A stretch of DNA of 64,000 nucleotides from Oegoconia quadripuncta (lineage: Eukaryota; Arthropoda; Insecta; Lepidoptera; Autostichidae). The DNA lies in the NCBI GenBank assembly GCA_949316235.1, contig OX438747.1:32646601-32710600 (forward strand). Direction: 5' to 3'. The translations under genes were made by a program, and so were the position numbers. Below are positions 55,801-62,669 of this stretch, in pieces (position 1 is the stretch's first letter; each line of letters starts with the position of its first letter). The notes under the pieces are model-generated. The model was not told the DNA's origin and did no database searches. It was given only the letters and a program-made list of their open reading frames with translations.

Positions 55801-56758
55801 TGTAAGGAAAAAATAATATATTTATTTTTATTTATTTCAATTTTGGACAACTAACAACAAGAATCAAGTATATGCGAGACAATTTAAGATATTTACAGGT
55901 TAATGATAAGTTCCCACATGTAAGTTATTAGAGAAGTTGCTCAGAGTTATGTGGTAATTATTATTAATTATACAGGGTGAAATTTAACTCGTGTAATTCC
56001 CATTAACCGGTGACTGACTACACTCCAGGACCGATCGTTGTAGAGATCTTTGGGGAGGCCTTTGTCCAGCAGTGGACGTCTTTCGGCTGATATGATGATG
56101 ATGAGGTCACTGAGAAGTACCCTATCGGTTTTGATGATGCGTCGGAGAGTAGGACTGTTAATGCTTTCAAAGATCGCATCTATTTCTATCTACAGTGGAG
56201 GTCTTTCGACTGATATATTTTAAACGCCTCCGTGGCTCAATGTAAACAACATTGGGTTTACGATTCGGAGGTCGCGGGTTCGATCCCCAGCGGGGTACAT
56301 GTTTAAGTACTCGGTTTGGTTGGTGGTAGGGCATTTTAAATGTCCGCCTGGCTAGCTACCACCATCTTATCTAAGTCTGCCGCCAAGCAGCAATGTTAAT
56401 AGCATTGTTGTATTTCGGTTGTCAGAGATAAGATGGCCAGCAGTCTTCTAAATGTGTTGGGGTTTCCGGGTCGCTTCCACCTTCGACCTCATCTTCACTT
56501 ACCATCAGATGTGATTGAAGTCAAGTACCAACCCGTTTCATCAAGTTTAGGTAGGCCACGGGGCCCGCCACAAAAAGGTGAGACGTCTGTACATAGTTCG
56601 TCAGTGTTGTCGATAATCGTTATTTTCTGTAACAGGACCACCTATGGCAGAGGACCCTACTGATGGGCCACAAGGCCCACATGACTGAGGCCGATGTGAA
56701 GTTACTTAACTTACTCTACGGGAAGGAGTGTGGCCGGAGGTTCGCAGCGGAGGACTAG
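40711..56758 (+). CDS. secreted protein with two tandem inactive astacin (M12A) domains
   Basis: Nine exons: 40711-40813, 41838-42022, 49038-49125, 49784-49830, 51218-51443, 53391-53566, 54694-54844, 55514-55656, 56636-56758. They join in continuous phase to 413 codons plus TAG. A signal peptide (MRAVVLGVFLYIGYGHC) is followed at once by LWPKGIVHYAI, the usual first strand of a mature astacin. Domain 1 ends LSPSDRNYINAHYHDECG. A linker leads to domain 2, opening LWPLGVVMYGVQKEF and ending MTEADVKLLNLLYGKECG. The astacin signature HExxHxxGxxHxxxRxDR reads NNLLRVLGVPMMSNRYDR in domain 2, so all three His and the Glu are lost while YDRDNYVSINW is kept. Domain 1 reads IVVDMLRASID and lacks the rest. 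Met-turns are YDFESVTHA and YDLVKKFHE. Exon phases repeat in both halves (1, 0, 1, 0), supporting internal duplication. Likely a secreted pseudo-enzyme; role unknown. Confidence 0.82.
40953..41205 (+). mobile_element. SINE-A
   Basis: Head 'ctggtagtggttagaaactc', box B 'gggttcgaatcccgctaggg', and body to 'gaactagatggcgctgtgtg'. Confidence 0.83.
41459..41787 (+). mobile_element. SINE-B
   Basis: Complete, ending in an A-run about 45 bp before exon B. Confidence 0.87.
41838..42022 (+). CDS. astacin-like gene exon B (domain 1)
   Basis: Acceptor 'gttcgtag', donor 'gttatt|gtaagt', phase 1 to 0. Encodes DLHSQDEIISAFAQIEKEIC and VKFFNTPFNYS, which match the astacin AMxxWExxTCVxF region, then CSPDNYDYSGSVI. 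Confidence 0.85.
42043..42577. mobile_element. MITE H, copy 2 (535 bp)
   Basis: Full TIR GGTCTAACAAAATTAACCCG at both ends. Starts 20 bp after the exon B donor. Confidence 0.85.
42590..42735 (-). mobile_element. SINE-D-like tRNA-derived element, minus
   Basis: 'tgcctgggaatcgaaccgct' is the reverse of a box B, followed by 'gagccaccgacgctc' (head). The 5' flank has 'ggtttcctcacgatgttttc', common in lepidopteran SINEs. Confidence 0.6.
42845..43226 (-). repeat. 3' LTR of the gypsy element
   Basis: 382 bp, containing 'agccgcgcgcgcgcagccct'. ORFs inside it recur unchanged in the other LTR. Confidence 0.95.
43148..48319 (-). CDS. gypsy gag-pol polyprotein (1723 aa)
   Basis: Start chosen at MPRKRQSLPSD (48319), because the frame upstream lies in the tandem repeats behind the LTR. 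Order: gag with zinc knuckle CSYCRHSGHSKDNC (residue about 305) and a second Cys cluster; aspartic protease ALVDSAAKTC (about 625; DSA in place of DSG); reverse transcriptase with CVDYRRLN and AYQDDLLV (about 845-955); RNase H RTDASNYALGAVLL (about 1095); integrase HHCC zinc domain (H...H...CATCQRY, about 1310-1350) and DDE core with DLFGPLPE and VSDNGVQF (about 1380-1440). No env and no frameshift between gag and pol. The last 26 codons lie inside the 3' LTR. All catalytic motifs look intact. Confidence 0.95.
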   Translation of the reverse strand: MPRKRQSLPSDADVEDSRISSNVTMSQEALTTLFTTLQQSQAEFCQQLLREARTSTSTPAPRPEDNVSSVAMTATAGNFSRCSARYSGHSNESLDNFLDSMQVYKSCVAITDETALRGLSMLLTGPAAVWWQGVKSSTTTWSDALSRLQSAYGENRPPFRIYGELFSLVQGQENTDLFIAKVRALLAKLPKEDLCERVELDMAFGLIDRRIRKRIDRESIKTFDELLRKARSIEDSLKESNRVSDGGSSRNTVRVAGRVSGVPGNVVGNAGRPPIVGTAPAFPRPAATTEPNDKDTSSSLRSKRSFCSYCRHSGHSKDNCLKLKTKLNDNSEVKSDNKSSIQCYGCGAPNVIRSKCPNCSSVPGPAFYSVNPLFSTDQPVGRELPTTAAAVTQQRALRVASTPCAPEGCRPRASNRARTPHTDGNCDRSEPLVPSSDGSTGNPTPAVGGHDNFCMHCCSRTSNSVQNVKCVCSNIVCSYKHFVNNNSCKCISCVNVDDNIPCTSVIYNENNCNNRVRELTSYSCGTCIFCNPGEGQPSCRKSRACQHFCGKFNYQNSCRNFRDSQPFRRQSRDCQSFRDKVSDSQSFCLGSTDAQVSSDATQNWQLFRRPILGINILGADGIALVDSAAKTCVAGHTLYALLKAKGHPMHPTTKNVKLADGISRLMSVLTTEVEVTLKHKTKKVVFMIFPDADRNETLLGIDYLINFNISIDFGNASWHFAENFKQKFELTFERVSPPTSCAAINVLRDDEATSLNSGQRRILAQLLVEDQDIFGTGGEPTPFAEHRIDTGDHPPIAVPPYRVTPTKKEIMQAEIDKMLADDIIEECESAWASPALLVPKANGKVRFCVDYRRLNAVTKTEVYPMPLIDELVQSTKRNCFMSTLDMRSGFWQVSVRECDRDKTAFMTPLGTYRFKRMPFGLKNAPSTFQRLIDRLRAGGSLKNVTLLAYQDDLLVISSGFDQHIADLRTVFERLRMFKLRANREKCVFACKEVKYLGHVISQEGISPDEDKVNAVLDMVPPSSLRHLRTFLQTCSWFRKFVPNFSSVAEPLTRLLKKNQIWTWGFEQCTAFVELKRLLTSAPILIQADFNYPFILRTDASNYALGAVLLQGEGKDERPIEYASRLLTSAERNYSTTEREALAVVWAVERFRGYIEGQPVIVGSDHQPLKWLLTLKSPSGRLVRWALKLQAFNIRFEYTPGKANVVADTLSRPACKEEDKDQCGVCSVVVDLPARNPSDLRRQQLDDPQLEKIVLDLEGDIDSVALEGKRWSERGYFIQQGVLYRYNPDVDSEEPQLVVPVSLQLDILKECHDSPIAGHNGIERTFHRMSHQFFFPGMRRIIAEYIKTCATCQRYKPSNDKPSGLLQTPTLSQRGEVLAIDLFGPLPEGEKGEKWILLVVDTATRWVELFALSEATSEVCARVLIEEYFLRYGLPRRVVSDNGVQFVSAVMQKCMFILGVKQDLLPLYHPEANPAERKNRDLKVQLAQLVNTNHSSWPEHLPSIRFAMNSAVCQTTGVSPAYLTFARELRSPLDVQHDIRAVLSKENFVPQVTPYLRRFLDSLVSIRDRVEIQQDRRKEYADKSRKSESFELGDHVLLKSHVLSSSAKNVTSKLVPKRDGPYLVVRIVSPTTYELSGVNDPGELLGKFHVSQLTRFHNRHDSPPDPIMPKKNRGRPRKHVQSVVRAHDRGRSHELEGEYVACVPAPSKLPARTTRGKRPWRFVE
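48428..48622 (-). repeat. 56-bp tandem repeats containing the primer-binding site
   Basis: Four units (about 48428, 48489, 48542 and 48598-48622, the last partial), each with 'aaaacacgttggagcgccag', i.e. a copy of the PBS. The first unit is diverged. Only the one beside the LTR can prime normally. Confidence 0.85.
48623..49004 (-). repeat. 5' LTR of the gypsy element
   Basis: Matches 42845-43226 at every place compared. Its outer edge lies 33 bp before exon C of the host gene. Confidence 0.95.
49038..49125 (+). CDS. astacin-like gene exon C (domain 1, lost zinc site)
   Basis: Acceptor 'gttctgacatag', donor 'agagg|gtaagt' after one extra base, phase 0 to 1. Encodes DMPIGYKCLNTRDIARIVV then DMLRASIDQR. 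In the position of IxHELxH stands IVVDMLR. Confidence 0.78.
49508..49650 (+). repeat. rearranged SINE-B pieces
   Basis: A tail fragment ('ggttgtcagagataagatag') precedes a body fragment ('tggtagggcattttaaatgt'), the reverse of the normal order. Confidence 0.7.
49692..49776. mobile_element. MITE J remnant
   Basis: 'gcagaggacgaacgacgaaa' and 'gggacaattttgtctg' match the reverse of the MITE J centre (25620-25660). The end reaches to within a few bases of the exon D pyrimidine tract, as at the duplicated copy. Confidence 0.65.
49784..49830 (+). CDS. astacin-like gene exon D (domain 1 Met-turn relic)
   Basis: 47 nt. Acceptor 'tttatttcag', donor 'gagatg|gtaaat', phase 1 to 0, exactly the phase needed between exons C and E. 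Encodes TVASSYDLVKKFHEM; YDLVKKFHE aligns with YDFESVTHA of domain 2. The copy at 25845-25904 shows that this piece has been duplicated. Confidence 0.65.
49843..49978. mobile_element. MITE E, complete copy
   Basis: Palindrome from 'gtcgattcggatgtacacca' to 'ggtgtacatccgaatcgaaa', starting 12 bp after exon D. Confidence 0.82.
49979..51217. repeat. intron: MITE-F end, SINE-A (minus), LINE tail (minus)
   Basis: 50575-50632 is a lone MITE-F right end. 50638-50760 is a SINE-A in reverse ('gcgggatttgaacccgcgac'). 50845-51060 is a LINE tail ('gaacaagcaagaaactcgag'). Confidence 0.65.
51218..51443 (+). CDS. astacin-like gene exon E (end of domain 1, linker, start of domain 2)
   Basis: Acceptor 'catataccag', donor 'gttcc|gtgagt', phase 0 to 1. 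DRDPSQTFLLSPSDRNYIN and AHYHDECG close domain 1; NKLWPLGVVMYGVQKEF opens domain 2. Joining both in one exon is direct evidence for a two-domain protein. Confidence 0.85.
51474..51585. repeat. 17-18-bp palindromic minisatellite
   Basis: Six to seven units of 'tatacccgggtaccactg', each containing the palindrome ACCCGGGT. Begins 30 bp after the exon E donor. Confidence 0.92.
52188..53332. mobile_element. MITE F copy 3 with SINE-B and LINE insertions
   Basis: Left CCGGATGAGTTTTTTTACCG and right inverse, TA on each side. Contains a SINE-B (minus, 52234-52557), a small hairpin near 52790 ('gccggcgcgtgcttcg'), and a LINE tail (52965-53214) reading [15 protein letters not shown] and [14 protein letters not shown]. 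Confidence 0.75.
52234..52557 (-). mobile_element. SINE-B, minus
   Basis: From T-run to 'gacctccgaatcgcaaaccc'. Inserted in MITE F. Confidence 0.85.
53391..53566 (+). CDS. astacin-like gene exon B' (domain 2)
   Basis: Acceptor 'ccccgccag', donor 'aatcag|gtgagg', phase 1 to 0, the same as exon B. Encodes SSEYAVLKYAMTTIELASCV and VFQHERDRD, the AMxxxExxSCVxF helix-strand, then LLWLGAEGAEEPALGFYVG. Confidence 0.85.
53695..54010 (+). repeat. dispersed repeat I, copy 2
   Basis: About 95% like 14060-14375 by eye. Confidence 0.65.
54128..54625. mobile_element. PIF/Harbinger-like MITE L (498 bp)
   Basis: AGGTCATAGCTCATTAGACC and its inverse, with TAA on both sides. The interior is GC-rich with degenerate repeats of 'ccactcgttgaccacgcgg'. 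Confidence 0.75.
54694..54844 (+). CDS. astacin-like gene exon C' (domain 2, lost zinc site)
   Basis: Acceptor 'ttttactatag', donor 'aaaag|gtacgt', phase 0 to 1, as exon C. AHGAPGHSTHAINNLLRVLG stands for the GxxxHExxHxxG helix: His to Asn, Glu to Asn, His to Arg. VPMMSNRYDRDNYVSINW keeps the rest of the family pattern except the third His (Met). Confidence 0.88.
54863..55100 (+). mobile_element. SINE-B, 3'-truncated
   Basis: Head 'accgcctccgtggctcaatg' 18 bp after the exon C' donor. Ends after 'ccaaataagatgggatt'. Confidence 0.82.
55225..55370 (-). mobile_element. SINE-D, minus
   Basis: 'cctgcctgggaatcgaaaca' (box B in reverse) and 'ctaagccacctacactcact'. Confidence 0.6.
55514..55656 (+). 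CDS. astacin-like gene exon D' (domain 2 Met-turn)
   Basis: Acceptor 'tgttggcag', donor 'ttacag|gtgagg', phase 1 to 0. GKEHLLERLPEEAWVETIPY then DFESVTHAPANF: the Met-turn SxMHY is SVTHA, losing the Met and the zinc-contacting Tyr. Confidence 0.87.
55657..56635. repeat. intron: MITE ends and a SINE-B
   Basis: 55785-55815 is a MITE-F end. 55975-56020 is a MITE-G end. 56224-56545 is a complete plus-strand SINE-B. Confidence 0.75.
56636..56758 (+). CDS. astacin-like gene exon E' (C-terminus)
   Basis: Acceptor 'tctgtaacag', phase 0, stop TAG at 56756-56758. KAHMTEADVKLLNLLYGKEC corresponds to the astacin LSxxDxxxINxxYxC end. Short basic/acidic tail GRRFAAED. Confidence 0.88.
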   Translation, partial: DHLWQRTLLMGHKAHMTEADVKLLNLLYGKECGRRFAAED

Positions 56759-56781
56759 TATTGTTGAACTGTTTCATAAAT

Positions 56782-56813
56782 AATAAAATATGTGATATCA
56801 ACATGACAATAAA
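56782..56813 (+). terminator. poly(A) signals of the astacin-like gene
   Basis: AATAAA at 56782-56787 and 56808-56813, 24-55 nt after the stop, followed by T/GT-rich sequence. Confidence 0.75.
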
Positions 56814-57126
56814 CTGTTTTTATTGTCTTTTTTATTGTTTCTTTTACCCATGCTTCCTCTGTCACTAATGTTTGCCTTGGGGTTGGGCATGGCCCAAAGG
56901 GACTTCTTTATTCTTTATTGCAAATAAACACAAAAGATACAATTGTCAGATACAAAGATACAAAGGTGAGCTTATCTCTAAGAGAGATCTCTTCCAGCCA
57001 ACCCTATAAGCGGTTAGAGAGTGCATAACGGGGAATAAAAAAAAAAGGCGTACAACGCAATGGTGATTAAGTATTGATTAAGATTCGACGCAATCGAGAT
57101 CTTTTGTGCACTTCCCTTGATACTTA

Positions 57127-58040
57127 TAGGACCGTATTAATAAACCAATCTCAATACAAGTCTTGAGGCTGTATCAACCGAGATGCGTCTTAAGCAGTTG
57201 ACGCTATCAAAGTCAAAATCAAGTCAAAGTCAAAAAATATTTATTTCGTAGGATAAAGATTATCACTTGAAAACGTCACATTTTTTATCTTAATATTAAA
57301 ATTATTAACATTATTGCTCATTCGCAAAGCAGACTCCCCAGAGAAGAACGAGCAAGAAACTCAAGGGTTGCTCTTTTAAATAAGTTTGGGTTACAATTAT
57401 ATTATATTGTATAATTAGGCTGAATATCGCCGAGCGGTCTATGTCCATGCTTGCTTATCATCCAGATAGTCAGAAATTTTATAATAGCCTTTGGTAAATA
57501 ATGTCTGTTTTATGATGGATTTGAATTTATTTAAAGGTAAATTTTGAATGTCCACTGGAACCTTATTATAAAAGCGTATACATTGCCCCTTAAATGACTT
57601 TGTGTAAACGGCTGGCATGGACAGCAAGTTTATTTTTATATCTGGTATTAACATTATGTATATCACTATTTGTCTTAAACGATTCTATATTTTTTCTTAC
57701 ATACATTAAGTTTTCGTAAATATATTGCGATGCTAATGTTAATATATTAATTTCTTTAAATTTATTCCTATTCAATTCAATCCTATCTGAAGCTCCGTGC
57801 TAATTTATAAACCAATCTTGAGGTCTACTCAGCTGAGATCACTTCTCAAATATTCGCCTCCGCGGCGAATGAATTATAGTCTTGGGTTTCGTTTATAAAT
57901 ACGCGCACCTCTCAAGTGAGTACTGCTTGAGTATGCACGTGCTTTTCTGGTCACAAGTTAGGTTTATTAATCAACACGTTTACTTGAGACCGGTCACAAG
58001 ACTGTTCTCAATCTTGAGAATGGTTTATTAATACGGGCCA
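57127..58040. mobile_element. PIF-like MITE split by a LINE fragment
   Basis: Outer ends 'ggaccgtattaataaacc' and 'ggtttattaatacgggcc', flanked by ATA on both sides. A minus-strand LINE piece (about 57205-57785) interrupts it, encoding [20 protein letters not shown]. Confidence 0.72.
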
Positions 58041-59271
58041 TATAGACTTCATAAGTCTTACGATATGACATAGATTAGTGGAAAAAGCATGTAGTCACTA
58101 GGTTCGGGATATCCCTTACGGCCATGGCAAGTAGATTAATTTCCCTTACAAGCTAAATTCATCCGTATTTATTATGAGGTAAGGATCAGCGGTTTTATTA
58201 CATAATTTCATCGATATCGTCATCGGTTACGTTCTGACATGTGATTGGTTGGCTCACCGCTCGCACGCCAATTTGACGTTTTCTCATTGGTCAACATTAT
58301 CGACGATAATACGGAATTACATTATCGAAGGGTGGAGTTAATCAGCATTTATGCGACTTAGGTTCTTTTGTTAATTGAGAAAATAACGAAAAATACAGCA
58401 TTGGTATTGGGTAGTCCAATGATAAAATTTTTAGTTGCTTCTTCGTCAGTTTTCAGTCAGAAATGGCCGTTTACCTCATAGTACCTTTGCCTTAAATAGT
58501 ATAAGAAATTAAACAATGTATTCACATAGCTTAGACTTCGTCACGTGTCTGAATATTAATCTTAATTATAGATTAACACACGTCCACCAAAAATGAGGAA
58601 TCGAGGTGATGTAAAGTAAATTTCGGTGATTAAAACGCCATCTAGTATGTGCTGTCGTACTAATATTTTTTAAGGAAACGCCTCATTAAAATAAAAAAAA
58701 TAAAAATCAGTAATCTATCTTGAACCTATGTTTATTTCATACAAATTTCTTACATACAAAATACATAAATAATTTACATTATTAATTACTTACACAGATC
58801 ATTAATAGTTTTTAAAAGAGTCTGACGGACCACCTAGCAGACAGACAGACAAGCAGAGTACGGACAGAGTGTGTCTGTCAGAGTAGTTAGTGGAGTGTGA
58901 GTTTTGTTTCGACTTAACTTTACTACCGCGTTCACGTTTACGTGACGATTTGTATGAAGAAATGTGCAGCGCCTCTAGCGGATAGTTTTCAAAATGATTT
59001 TTTTAAACGACAAAGCTCGCACTTCGCACACAGCACGTTACGCGAACGTTCGACTACGCTAGCCGAAGACGTTTTCGCGGAAACAGTCGCTAGACGAAAG
59101 GTTCGGGCTACGCTGAACACCACGTAATATCGGCTGAGCTGTCATACATAACTTAAAAACACTGCGAGCGTATTCAACCGAATTCTCAGTGCCGTACCTT
59201 CCGCAGGTGTGTCGCTGCTGTTGTGTGTTTAACTCTACCTCTAGAATAATAAAATAACTATGCCTTATATA
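58041..59271. other. intergenic, nothing recognised
   Basis: 58150-58330 contains CAAT-type and palindromic bits but no terminal repeats that I can pair. No exon with good splice signals. Confidence 0.4.
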
Positions 59272-60160
59272 GGGTCTAACAAAATTAACCCGACAAACGT
59301 TGCAGAGTGTATGTATAGGATGTACCTATTACGAAAAAAAATAAAACATTAAGTTAACAGATTTTATTCAAAAAATAAAATTTAGAAATGTATGGGCGCT
59401 TGCCCCGGCGCCGCCGCCGCGACGCGCTGTGATTGGTTGCGCCCTGTGCCCCGCCACCCCCTTTGGAATCATCCATATGAACGTTGCCTGTTTTTTCGTT
59501 TTGATTTATTTTTGAAATTAAGTCAGTCTGTTAATAACTCTTCAGCCGCGTATGCCTTAGAGACAGCCTCGGTCCGAGCGGCTGCTTCTACCCACGGCAG
59601 CGCAAAAGACGTTGTCTCAACCCACACACAGCTGTTGGTCTGTGGTAGTACCTACTGACCTTTTATTTATCAAAGCTTTTTATGACATAATTAGATAGGG
59701 TCTAACAAAATTAACCCGGCAAACTTTGGCAATTGCACGTACATGACAATACAATAATACATTCATTAAAAAAAACTAGCCTTAAAATTTCGTTTCCGAG
59801 TAAAGAAATTAAATGTAAGTGCAAATGAAAATACAAATTAACAGACTTAATTTCCATTGTACCTTGTTTTATCAGTGAGAAAAAACACACAACGTTCCAT
59901 TGATATGGAAGACGCCCCGGCGGGGGTGGCGGGTGGCGGGTGGCGGTTGGCGGGGCGGCGGGCGCAACCAATCACAGCGCGTCGCGGCGGCGCCGGGGCA
60001 AGCGGCGAGTGGTCGCCTTTCGACGTCTTGAAAGATACCGCGGCATGTTTATGTGTTGTGGCAAAGTACTTAGAGCGCGCGGCCATTAAGGTCCAACTCA
60101 CAAAATTAACATTTCTAAATTTTATTTATTGAATTAAATCTGTTAACTTTAATGTTGAAA
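59272..60160. mobile_element. head-to-head pair of MITE H copies
   Basis: 59272-59540 is a plus-oriented, right-truncated copy. 59697-60160 is an inverted copy, both with the GGGTCTAACAAAATTAACCC end. The GC core of the second is expanded by 'ggtggcgggtggcgg' repeats. Confidence 0.78.
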
Positions 60161-60495
60161 ATACACTCCTCCACTCACTCCACACCTTATATCTCTAATA
60201 ACATATTGTTTGTAATAACATTGGTAATTTTGTATACTTATTTCATTTATGGTTTCCATAATTTGCGATTTGTAATACTATTTTATAAGACGACACAATT
60301 GGCAGAATATGATTAATATTGAACGGACCATTGTTACTACATTCTAGTAAAAAAAAATATTAATCCAGTCTGCTTGAAGCAATTATCTGTATTTACACTT
60401 CTCAATTACTGACTTGCTGCACTACTCGTATATTCTGCCTTTTAACTCTTCAGGACATAAAGCAAAATTCCTCGTTGAATTCCCGCCAAGTAGCA

Positions 60496-62669
60496 CTAAG
60501 AGGCTTTGGGTGGTGTGTCCGTGTTGCAATTTTGACATGCAAGACCGCCGCTAGTGGGACTCTGTGCTTTTTTAACACAATACGCACACTCTTCAGTTTC
60601 GAAAATGCATGAACATTTCATACAGTACCTAACACTGTCACTGTCATTTAATATAATCGATTTATTAGAAACAGGCTCGCTTTGTTCACACACCGTCTGC
60701 GCCGCTTCATTGGTTTTTTTCTCAATATTAACGTTTCCGACATGATTTGAATGTGTATTTTCAATTTTATTTGTATTCTCATTTACAGCTATATGCACTT
60801 CAGAAGTGTTGTTATTTTTCAATTCATTCAGATTTTTCAATCCTTTGTGATAAGAATGTTTGAATTTTTTGAAAAATGAATCTAACCTACTTTTTGTTAC
60901 TTCAATATTTCCGGAACTTTTATTTATAGTGACCTCTTTGTTAGGTGCGGCTGTAACTCCACTAGATTTAGTAGATTCTGTTACAATTGAATTATAATAT
61001 GTATTGATATTATTTATTTTAGTAACTCTCTCAATTGGAATGTCGCTAGTAATAATTCTATAAACAGTCATACAATCCGTTTTTTCTCTATTAGTTTTGA
61101 TATTAGAAATTCTTTCACACGATTCTGTGTTTAATTTGTTTTTATTAACAGGGTACTTAGCTTCGTCTTTTCTGTCACTTTTAGAACTACTAGGTACTTC
61201 ATCATTAGGTTTGACAGGCCTAGCGATTTCATTGTCAGATTTACCTAAATTACCAGGTATTTCGTCTTTAGTTTTATCAGCATTTTTATTGTTAGATTTG
61301 TCAAAATTTTTAGGGACTATATTGTCAGACCTGACAGACGTTTTAGGAACTTCATTATTAGATTCGTCAGATGTTTTAGGGATTTCATTATTAGATTCGT
61401 CAGATTTCTTACAGATTTCATTGGAAGATTTGTCATAATTTTTAGGGACTTCAATAATAGATTTGTCAAATGTATTTGGGACCTCATTATTAGATTTGTC
61501 ACAATTTTTAGGGACTATAATATTGTTAGATTTGTGAGATGCATTAGTGATTTCTAAATTACATTTGTCAGCATTCTTGGAGATTTCGTTATTATGTTCG
61601 TCGGAATTCAGAGGTACTACACTGCTAGATTTATCAGATGTTTTATGGATTTCTGTATTAGATATGTCAGAATTTTTGGAGATTTCATTGCTAGGTTCGT
61701 CGGAGTTCAGAGGGTCTACACAGATAGATTTGTCAGATGTTTTAGGGATATCATTATTAATTTTTTCAGAATTCCTAGTGACTTCGGAGGCTTTGCTACT
61801 AGAGGTGTCCTCATCATCAACGAATCTTATGTTAGTATCGGATATACTATCTAAGTTATCTTGATTGGATACTAAACTAGAAGAATCGTAAGTATCGTCG
61901 GATACTATACTTCTTAATGACATAGGAGATGTTATTATAACCTTTTCTGTACTCGTTACCGGAATTCTATGTAATGGAGGCAGTTTTGATGGTATTTGTG
62001 TTGTGACATCATCCTTAACTTCCGATGTTATTGAACTTTCCTCTATAACAGTCAGATCAACTTTACTAATAGTTTTTGACGAGTTTGTGTTTTGAATTTT
62101 TTCTTTTTTATACGTTTTAGATGTTGATTCGCCTTTAGAATCCGAAAGATTTTTAGACATAGGATTGATATCTAAGCCAACTTTCTTTTTGGATTCTATG
62201 GGAATGGCCAGGTTTTCCAAATTATTTAATAAAATTTCGTCTCTTAAACTGGATAAGAAATCATCATCAACAATTTCCGAATGTATTTTCGATTTTCTTT
62301 TATTATCCACATGTTTTATATTCGCTTGAGACAGATTACTTCTGCCATTAATTTTATTCATTGTAGTCTTAGAGGGTTTCATTACTTTCCTACCAATTTT
62401 ACAACCAACTGACGCGTTGTTCTGAGATATTTCAGTAGTGCTCTTATTTTTAATACTGCCAAGTAAATTTTCTAGTTTGCTACGTTTATTCATAAACCTA
62501 TCATCACTTAACTTAGTTCTCAGCGTTATTTCTTTACTCCCATATATCACTTCGTGTAAACTCTGTTCCTTATTTTCATTTTTTATGTGACAATTAAAGA
62601 TCGGTTCTTCAGTCTTCAGTACAGGACTATGTCGTTGAGATAGTGACGGCGATATTGAAAATAAAGCAT
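60496..62669 (-). CDS. unrecognised gene, large 3' exon
   Basis: 2174 nt, incoming phase 1, stop TAG at 60498-60496. Single open frame in AT-rich DNA, strongly non-random. Confidence 0.8.

Noticed and set aside
40711..56758. Active astacin protease gene
   Set aside because: Neither half has a single residue of the HExxHxxGxxH zinc site that could act as a ligand, in any splice phase that I could build.
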